Assembly: GCA_947447995.1 (NCBI GenBank)
Contig: CANFLQ010000016.1
Span: 1-34,548, forward strand
Direction of reading: 5' to 3'
Length of the DNA stretch: 34,548 nt
Source: Bacteroidota bacterium
GTDB taxonomy: Bacteria; Bacteroidota; Bacteroidia; 2-12-FULL-35-15
This document shows, one piece after another, positions 28,733-34,548 of the stretch. Below the pieces are notes generated by a model. That model had not been told where the DNA came from. It did no database searches and saw only the letters and a list, made by a program, of their open reading frames with translations. Numbering within the stretch: position 1 is the first letter of the stretch; every line of letters begins with the position of its first letter. A program made the translations under genes and the position numbers.

Positions 28733-29527
28733 ATGAAAAAACTACAAATCATAAAAATAGGCGGAAACGTAATTGACAATCCTACGGAATTAGAAAAATT
28801 CTTATCTGATTTTTCTAAGGTAACCGATTTAAAAATATTGGTGCATGGTGGCGGAAAGGTAGCTACAGAGTTAGCTAAAAAGCTGGGCATTGAGCAGGAA
28901 ATGGTGAACGGCAGAAGAATTACAGATGCCGACACATTGAAAGTAACTACCATGGTGTATGCTGGTTTGATTAATAAACAAGTGGTGGCAGCAATGCAAA
29001 GCAAAGGTGTGAATGCAATCGGATTATCTGGTGCGGATGCAAATACCATCAAAGCAAGCAAACGCAAAGTAGTAGATATTGATTACGGTTTTGTAGGTGA
29101 CATTGAAAGTTCGGGAGTGAATGTAGAGATGATTTCTGTTTTTTTGGAGAATGGTATTACCCCTGTGTTTTCAGCTATTACACACAACGGAGCTGGACAA
29201 TTATTAAATACCAATGCCGATACTATTGCATCTGCATTAGCAGTAGCACTTTCAAAAAAATACGAAGTACAATTGAATTATTGTTTCGAAAAAAATGGAG
29301 TATTGAAAGATGTTGAAGACGATAATTCAGTAATAAATATTATAACCAAAGATTCATACAAACAACTATTAGCGGAAGGGGTTATTTTTAAAGGAATGAT
29401 ACCGAAGCTTGATAATTCTTTTGATGCTATTAAAAATGGTGTATCTGCTGTAATGATAGCTAATTCAAAAGATCTAATAAAAATAACAAATCAAAATGGC
29501 AACACAGGAACAAAGCTCATCGCTTGA
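28733..29527 (+). CDS. argB: Acetylglutamate kinase
   Basis: In frame with track ORF 28718; MKKLQIIKIGGNVIDNPTELEKFL, LVHGGGKVATELAKKLGI, NTNADTIASALAVALS. Confidence 0.93.
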   Translation: MKKLQIIKIGGNVIDNPTELEKFLSDFSKVTDLKILVHGGGKVATELAKKLGIEQEMVNGRRITDADTLKVTTMVYAGLINKQVVAAMQSKGVNAIGLSGADANTIKASKRKVVDIDYGFVGDIESSGVNVEMISVFLENGITPVFSAITHNGAGQLLNTNADTIASALAVALSKKYEVQLNYCFEKNGVLKDVEDDNSVINIITKDSYKQLLAEGVIFKGMIPKLDNSFDAIKNGVSAVMIANSKDLIKITNQNGNTGTKLIA

Positions 29528-30593
29528 CGCAAAAAAGTTAAGTCTGGTTACAGACGAATCGATAGAATTACTGAAACAGTTAATTCCAATTCCGTCGTTT
29601 AGTAAAGAAGAAAACGTAACGGCTGATTTGTTGCAAAAGTTCCTGAAATCGAAAGGTGTTACACCGTTTCGTATGATGAACAATGTGTGGGCGCGTAACA
29701 AACATTATAAAGACGGCTTACCAACAATTTTATTAAACTCGCATCACGATACAGTAAAACCAAATTCGGGTTATACAAAAAATCCGTTTGAAGCCATTGT
29801 GGAAGATGGTAAATTATTCGGCTTGGGAAGTAATGATGCTGGTGGTTGTTTAGTATCACTGTTGGCGGCATTCATGTATTTTTATGAGAAGGAAAATATG
29901 CCTTACAATTTTGTTTTTGCGGCTTCTGCCGAAGAAGAAATTTCAGGATTAAACGGCATTGAACTTATTTTACCCGAATTGGATAATGTTGAATTTGCAA
30001 TTGTTGGTGAGCCTACACAAATGCATTTGGCAGTTTCCGAAAAAGGTTTGATAGTGATGGATTGCACCGCTCACGGTAAATCCGGACACGCTGCACGTGA
30101 AGAAGGTGAGAATGCTATTTACAAAGCATTGACAGATATCAATTGGTTCATTACCTATAAATTTCCGAAAGTTTCCGAAACATTGGGCCCGATTAAAATG
30201 TCGGTTACAGTTATTCATGCAGGTTCGCAACACAACGTAGTGCCTGATAAATGTGAGTTTGTAGTGGATGTGCGTGTAACCGATGCTTACAAAAATCAAG
30301 AGATTTTTGACATCATCAAACAACATGTTACTTGTGATGTAAAACCACGTTCGTTACGATTAACACCATCTTCTATTAGTATGGATCATCAAATCGTAAA
30401 AGCAGGTTTAAAATTAGGACGTGAAACGTATGGTTCACCAACTACTTCCGACCAAGCCTTAATGAATTTCCCATCCTTAAAATTAGGCCCCGGATTTTCA
30501 GGCCGTTCACACACTGCCGATGAATTTGTTTTCCTTGACGAAATTAAAGAAGGTGTGGAGTTGTACGTGAAGATGCTGTCGAGTCTTTTGTAG
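29496..30593 (+). CDS. argE: M20 family deacylase (acetylornithine deacetylase type)
   Basis: 365 aa; LLNSHHDTVKP, FGLGSNDAGGCLVSLLAA, ASAEEEISGLNGIE, GEPTQMHLAVSEKGL; overlaps argB by 32 bp. Confidence 0.9.
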   Translation: MATQEQSSSLDAKKLSLVTDESIELLKQLIPIPSFSKEENVTADLLQKFLKSKGVTPFRMMNNVWARNKHYKDGLPTILLNSHHDTVKPNSGYTKNPFEAIVEDGKLFGLGSNDAGGCLVSLLAAFMYFYEKENMPYNFVFAASAEEEISGLNGIELILPELDNVEFAIVGEPTQMHLAVSEKGLIVMDCTAHGKSGHAAREEGENAIYKALTDINWFITYKFPKVSETLGPIKMSVTVIHAGSQHNVVPDKCEFVVDVRVTDAYKNQEIFDIIKQHVTCDVKPRSLRLTPSSISMDHQIVKAGLKLGRETYGSPTTSDQALMNFPSLKLGPGFSGRSHTADEFVFLDEIKEGVELYVKMLSSLL

Positions 30594-30892
30594 TTAGTAG
30601 TTATAGAACTATGTCTCGTCCTAAAATAGGTGTACACAAAAAAGATGTTATTACTCCCAACAAAACAAATGCTAAGGAATGGATTTCCCCTCGCTCGTAT
30701 CGTAAATCTAAATTTTTACACATTTTTATTTGTTTATAAAAGGTTGTACATTGCAATGGAATTGGCGTAATCGTAATTAAGTTCGTTTTATTTGTTCAAA
30801 ACAAAACTACTTAGTCGTGGAACGCCAACTCCTTTTATATCCGGCTTTATTTCGGACGCTAATGGTACTCAACGATAAAAAACGATAAAATT

Positions 30893-31327
30893 ATGATGTC
30901 AATGAAGTGTAAGTACGCTATTAAAGCCTTAATTAACCTTGCAGGTAATTACCAAAAAGGCTATGTGCATACAGCAGATATTGCAACAGAGGAGAATATC
31001 CCTAAAAAATTTTTGGAGCAAATATTATTGGATATGAAACATGCCAAAATTGTGAATAGCAAACAAGGAAGCAAAGGCGGATACTATCTTTTAAAAAATC
31101 CTAAAGAAGTTTCGGTAGCTGATGTATATCGCGTTTTTGACGGTGCGATTGCTTTGCTGCCTTGTGTTTCACTTAATTTTTATGAAAAATGTGATGATTG
31201 TAAAGATGAAAAAGCCTGTTCGCTACGCCGCGAGTTCATTAAAATCCGTGAAGGCTCAAGGCTAGTAATGAGTAAAATTAGCATTCAATCATTTTTAAAA
31301 CCCAATAAAAAGTTGGTAAAAAAATAG
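30893..31327 (+). CDS. Rrf2 family transcriptional regulator with C-x8-C-x2-C-x5-C motif
   Basis: 144 aa; MKCKYAIKALINLAGNYQKGYVHTADIATEENIPKKFLEQILLDMKHAKIVNSKQGSKGGYYLLKNPKEVSVADVYRVFDG, then CVSLNFYEKCDDCKDEKAC. Confidence 0.95.
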   Translation: MMSMKCKYAIKALINLAGNYQKGYVHTADIATEENIPKKFLEQILLDMKHAKIVNSKQGSKGGYYLLKNPKEVSVADVYRVFDGAIALLPCVSLNFYEKCDDCKDEKACSLRREFIKIREGSRLVMSKISIQSFLKPNKKLVKK

Positions 31328-31349
31328 TTCGCTATTTTTTTATGTATAT

Positions 31350-31370
31350 ATTCTACTTATTTGATAGAAT
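31350..31370. promoter_or_regulatory. Putative operator dyad (ATTCTA-N9-TAGAAT)
   Basis: Perfect 6-bp half-site inverted repeat 5 nt upstream of a TATATTTG box and just downstream of the Rrf2 gene. Confidence 0.45.
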
Positions 31371-31375
31371 TTATA

Positions 31376-31383
31376 TATATTTG
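31376..31383 (+). promoter_or_regulatory. Putative -7 box TATATTTG
   Basis: Matches TAnnTTTG; 27 nt upstream of the short CCNC ORF. Confidence 0.55.
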
Positions 31384-31409
31384 TAGCGAAATTTAAAACA
31401 AGAGTAAAA

Positions 31410-31472
31410 ATGTTGTCATTATTTTTATTAAAAAACTGTTGTAATTGCCTTATGGCATTGGTAGTTAATTAG
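31410..31472 (+). CDS. Putative cysteine-rich leader peptide (20 aa, MLSLFLLKNCCNCLMALVVN)
   Basis: ATG TTG TCA TTA TTT TTA TTA AAA AAC TGT TGT AAT TGC CTT ATG GCA TTG GTA GTT AAT TAG between promoter-like box and porin gene. Confidence 0.5.
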   Translation: MLSLFLLKNCCNCLMALVVN

Positions 31473-31554
31473 GAATGTATTGTTATATATTAACAATCCT
31501 CCACAAAAAAAATAAAATTTGACATTAAATTATTCAAACTAAAATTCAAGCAAC

Positions 31555-33009
31555 ATGAAAACTAAAAAATACACACTTACAATTATAACACTTACTTATT
31601 TTATCGTATCTGCAACAGCACAAACTAATGAGGATGTTTTAAACTTACTAATTCAAAAAGGTGCAATTACTCAGGCTGACGCCGATTCGTTAAGAGCAGA
31701 AAGTGCAATTAAAGAACAAGAAACACCAAAAGACAAAACATTTACCATTGGAGCCGAATTAAGAACGAGAGCTGAATACAGAAACGGATACAGAAATTTA
31801 ATACCTGCCAGCGATACTGCAGTCCCTGCATTCTTTACCAATCAACGTACACGATTATTGTTTACCTACGAGCAAAAAAACAAATTTATCTTACATACCT
31901 CCATTCAGGATGTGAGAGTTTGGGGACAGGCGGACCCTAGATCAAACAATGCTAGTTTACAAGTATTTGAAGCTTATGGCGAAGTGTTTTTTCCGAATCC
32001 AAAATTTTCGGCAAAACTGGGTAGACAAAAAATAGCTTTGGATAACCAACGATTATTTGCAGAAAATGATTGGAGAGTGAATGCAAATTCACACGATGCA
32101 GCCAATTTCAAATATTCCGGAGACAAATTATCCTCTGAATTAATCTTTGCCTTTAACCAAACATCCAGCAATAACGGACAGGTTAATCAACCCAATGGAG
32201 AACCATTATTTGGCACCACCTATAATCCGGGATTTACCACTTACAAAACCCTAGCCGTTCATTATCTAAAATATAAAATAAGTGATGCTTTTACATTAAC
32301 CACGATCAATGCCGCGGATGGCTACCAAAAACCATTATCGAGAGAAGGTATTTATCAACGTTATACAGATGGTGGACGATTGGATTTTGAAAAAGGTAAA
32401 ATTTATGTCACATTCAGCGGATATTATCAATCGGGTACAAACAGCACAGGAACCAATATCAATGCGTGGTATCTTCAACCGGAGGTAAAATATAACAACC
32501 CTGATAATCTAAGCATTCGCTTAGGAGCAGAGGTATTCAGCGGCAATAATGGAGAAAAACCAAGTGCTTCGGATCATAACTTTGTTCCTTTGTATGGTGT
32601 AGCACATCGTTTTAACGGGAATATGGACTTTTTTACCACTTTCCCCGGTGATTTGAATAATGCAGGATTGATAAACCCTTATTTGTTTTTTACGAAAAAT
32701 GCAGGAAAAAAAGTTCAATTCAGATCCGACTTCCATTTGTTCCTATCAGAAAACAATTTTGTAAATGCTGTTAAGTACAACAAAAAGACAATACCTGAAA
32801 CGATCAACCCTTATCTTGGATACGAAAACGACTTGGGTGTAGTATTTACCCCTAAATCCTACATAAAAATTGACTTAGGATTTTCTTATGCAATTGCCAA
32901 ACAATCGATGGCAATCATAAAAAAAGGCGGAAATGCAGACTATACACCCACTTGGGCATACGTTTCGGTTACATTTAAGCCACAACTATTCAAATCAATA
33001 TTCAAATAA
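31555..33009 (+). CDS. Outer-membrane beta-barrel porin (alginate-export / OprO-like)
   Basis: 484 aa; signal peptide ending ATAQ, N-terminal DVLNLLIQKGAITQADADSLRAE segment, alternating beta strands, KLGRQKIALDNQRLFAENDWR. Confidence 0.85.
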   Translation: MKTKKYTLTIITLTYFIVSATAQTNEDVLNLLIQKGAITQADADSLRAESAIKEQETPKDKTFTIGAELRTRAEYRNGYRNLIPASDTAVPAFFTNQRTRLLFTYEQKNKFILHTSIQDVRVWGQADPRSNNASLQVFEAYGEVFFPNPKFSAKLGRQKIALDNQRLFAENDWRVNANSHDAANFKYSGDKLSSELIFAFNQTSSNNGQVNQPNGEPLFGTTYNPGFTTYKTLAVHYLKYKISDAFTLTTINAADGYQKPLSREGIYQRYTDGGRLDFEKGKIYVTFSGYYQSGTNSTGTNINAWYLQPEVKYNNPDNLSIRLGAEVFSGNNGEKPSASDHNFVPLYGVAHRFNGNMDFFTTFPGDLNNAGLINPYLFFTKNAGKKVQFRSDFHLFLSENNFVNAVKYNKKTIPETINPYLGYENDLGVVFTPKSYIKIDLGFSYAIAKQSMAIIKKGGNADYTPTWAYVSVTFKPQLFKSIFK

Positions 33010-33065
33010 CATTTTTTTATAACAAATATTTATACTAACTTTATCGACTTAATAGAATATAGAAT

Positions 33066-34028
33066 ATGAAAACAAATTATAAACTAGTTATCGGAGTCTT
33101 GATAGGCTTTATAACACTTACATCAGGCACAGTAATTAAAAAAGCACCACCTATTGATTTAGAAGGAAACATAAGCATTTCAGGAGCTTTTGCATTGTAT
33201 CCCATAGCCGTAAAATGGGCTGAGGAATTTAAAAAAATTCACCCAAAGGTAAAAATTGATATTTCGGCAGGTGGTGCAGGTAAAGGAATCACCGATGTTT
33301 TATCTAAAGTTACAGACATAGGATTAGTATCACGAGATCTGAATCCGGAAGAAGCAAAAAAAGGTGCATTTCCAATTGCTGTAACCAAAGATGCTGTTAT
33401 TCCTACAGTTAGCGCTATTAATCCCTATTTAGCTGAATTAAAAACCAAGGGCGTAAAAAAGGATGCACTAAATAATATCTTTATCACCGGAAAAATAAAA
33501 TTCTGGAATCAGTTAGGATTTAAAAGTGCTGCTCCAATTCATGTTTATACCCGTTCAGACGCCGCAGGCGCTGCTGAAACATGGGCAAAATATTTTGGCA
33601 AAAAACAAGAAGACCTACTAGGTGTTGCTGTATACGGCGATCCGGGACTTGCAACTGCTGTAAAAAAAGATCCGGGAGCTATTGGCTACAACAACATTGT
33701 TTATATTTATGATTCAAAAACTAAAAAGGCAACAAACGGAATCGTTGTATTACCAATTGACCTCAACAATAATGGGAAAATTGATGCGGATGAAAATTTT
33801 TATGATAATGTTGATCAATTGATAGCTGCAATTGTTGCAGGTAAATATCCTTCACCTCCGGCACGTGACTTATATTTTGTTACAAAAGGGAAACCTCAAA
33901 ATCCAATTGTTATAGAATTTACAAAATGGATATTAACCGAAGGACAAAAATATGTGAACGAAGCGGGTTATATAAAATTGTCGGATGAAAAACTAACCGC
34001 TGAAAAGGCAAAATTAGGTGCTAAATAA
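33066..34028 (+). CDS. PstS-like periplasmic solute-binding protein (divergent ligand site)
   Basis: 320 aa; NISISGAFALYPIAVKWAEEFKKIHPKVKIDISAGGAGKGITDVLSKVTDIGLVSRDL... and IHVYTRSDAAGAAETWAKYFG... GAIGYNN. Confidence 0.88.
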   Translation: MKTNYKLVIGVLIGFITLTSGTVIKKAPPIDLEGNISISGAFALYPIAVKWAEEFKKIHPKVKIDISAGGAGKGITDVLSKVTDIGLVSRDLNPEEAKKGAFPIAVTKDAVIPTVSAINPYLAELKTKGVKKDALNNIFITGKIKFWNQLGFKSAAPIHVYTRSDAAGAAETWAKYFGKKQEDLLGVAVYGDPGLATAVKKDPGAIGYNNIVYIYDSKTKKATNGIVVLPIDLNNNGKIDADENFYDNVDQLIAAIVAGKYPSPPARDLYFVTKGKPQNPIVIEFTKWILTEGQKYVNEAGYIKLSDEKLTAEKAKLGAK

Positions 34029-34037
34029 AATAGTTGA

Positions 34038-34548
34038 ATGAAAAATTTACGATTAACAATTGACAAAATAACAGGGAATGTATTTTTAATATTTACCTTA
34101 CTTGCTACCGTCACCGTTATACTCATTGGAGCCGGCTTGTATTACAAGTCGGCTCCGATATTACACAGTAATTCCTTAAGTAGTTTATTACTTTCTGCCG
34201 AATGGAAGCCCTTTAAATCATCGTTCGGTTTTCTTTCCTACATCGCCGGAACCTTATCAATTACTGCTATTGCAATTATTATAGCCTTACCTATTTCGCT
34301 ACTTACGGGTATTTACCTTTCGGAATATGCGCATGCAAAAGTAAAAAGAGCTCTCCTGCCCCCTATCGATTTATTATCCGGCATCCCACCGGTTATTTAT
34401 GGAGTATGGGGAGTATTGATAATTGTACCTTTTGTTCAAGAAAAAATAGCTGTGCATTTTGTAGAATTTTCATCGGGTTACAGCACACTTGCTGGAGGCA
34501 TTGTATTAGCTATTATGATCATCCCATTAATCATTAGTATTTTATTAG
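34038..34548 (+). CDS. PstC-like ABC transporter permease, 3' end outside window
   Basis: MKNLRLTIDKITGNVFLIFTLLATVTVILIGAGLYYKS...LSITAIAIIIALPISLLTGIYLSEYA...LSGIPPVIYGVWGVLIIVPF...AIMIIPLIISILL; open to window end, absent from the ORF track. Confidence 0.9.
   Translation, partial: MKNLRLTIDKITGNVFLIFTLLATVTVILIGAGLYYKSAPILHSNSLSSLLLSAEWKPFKSSFGFLSYIAGTLSITAIAIIIALPISLLTGIYLSEYAHAKVKRALLPPIDLLSGIPPVIYGVWGVLIIVPFVQEKIAVHFVEFSSGYSTLAGGIVLAIMIIPLIISILL

Noticed and set aside
30611-30739. Short ORF MSRPKIGVHKKDVITPNKTNAKEWISPRSYRKSKFLHIFICL after argE, possibly an IS-end or transposase remnant
   Set aside because: No matching inverted terminal repeat found in the surrounding sequence and no recognisable transposase motif; not reported as a mobile element.
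1-34548. CRISPR arrays, tRNA/rRNA genes, prophage or complete IS elements
   Set aside because: No regularly spaced direct repeats, no tRNA/rRNA signatures and no intact transposase, integrase or phage genes were seen by eye.

Overview
The window comes from an AT-rich Bacteroidota-type genome. Support for this includes T9SS-type C-terminal sorting domain, TAnnTTTG-type -7 promoter boxes and typical gene families. Most of it is core metabolism. On the minus strand are a polysaccharide flippase (cut by the window edge), a crotonase, a B12-binding mutase subunit, a 1259-aa NtrY-like histidine kinase, prephenate dehydratase preceded by a DUF433/DUF5615 TA-like pair, a VIT1/CCC1 transporter, sucB-sucA, a [2Fe-2S] ferredoxin-like protein with an unknown partner, and a GT2 glycosyltransferase. 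On the plus strand are a TMTC-like TPR membrane protein, MgtC/SapB, a PKD/T9SS secreted protein, an acyl-CoA carboxylase beta subunit, SRP RNA, a transaldolase/FSA-like aldolase, a Sua5/YrdC protein, an arginine biosynthesis operon (GNAT-argG-argC-argD-argF'-argB-argE), and an Rrf2 regulator followed by a porin, a divergent PstS-like protein and PstC. Two places look most worth follow-up. (i) A 44-aa leader ORF upstream of the arg operon ends in Arg-Arg-stop, and those codons form one arm of a hairpin. A second stem and a T-rich tract follow, so this looks like an arginine attenuator. (ii) An Rrf2 / 20-aa CCNC leader peptide / porin / PstS-like / PstC locus in which the PstS-like protein appears to have lost the canonical phosphate-binding Ser/Thr residues. 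This may be a sulfur- or redox-controlled uptake system for an anion other than phosphate. All homology statements are by-eye recognition; no searches were run.
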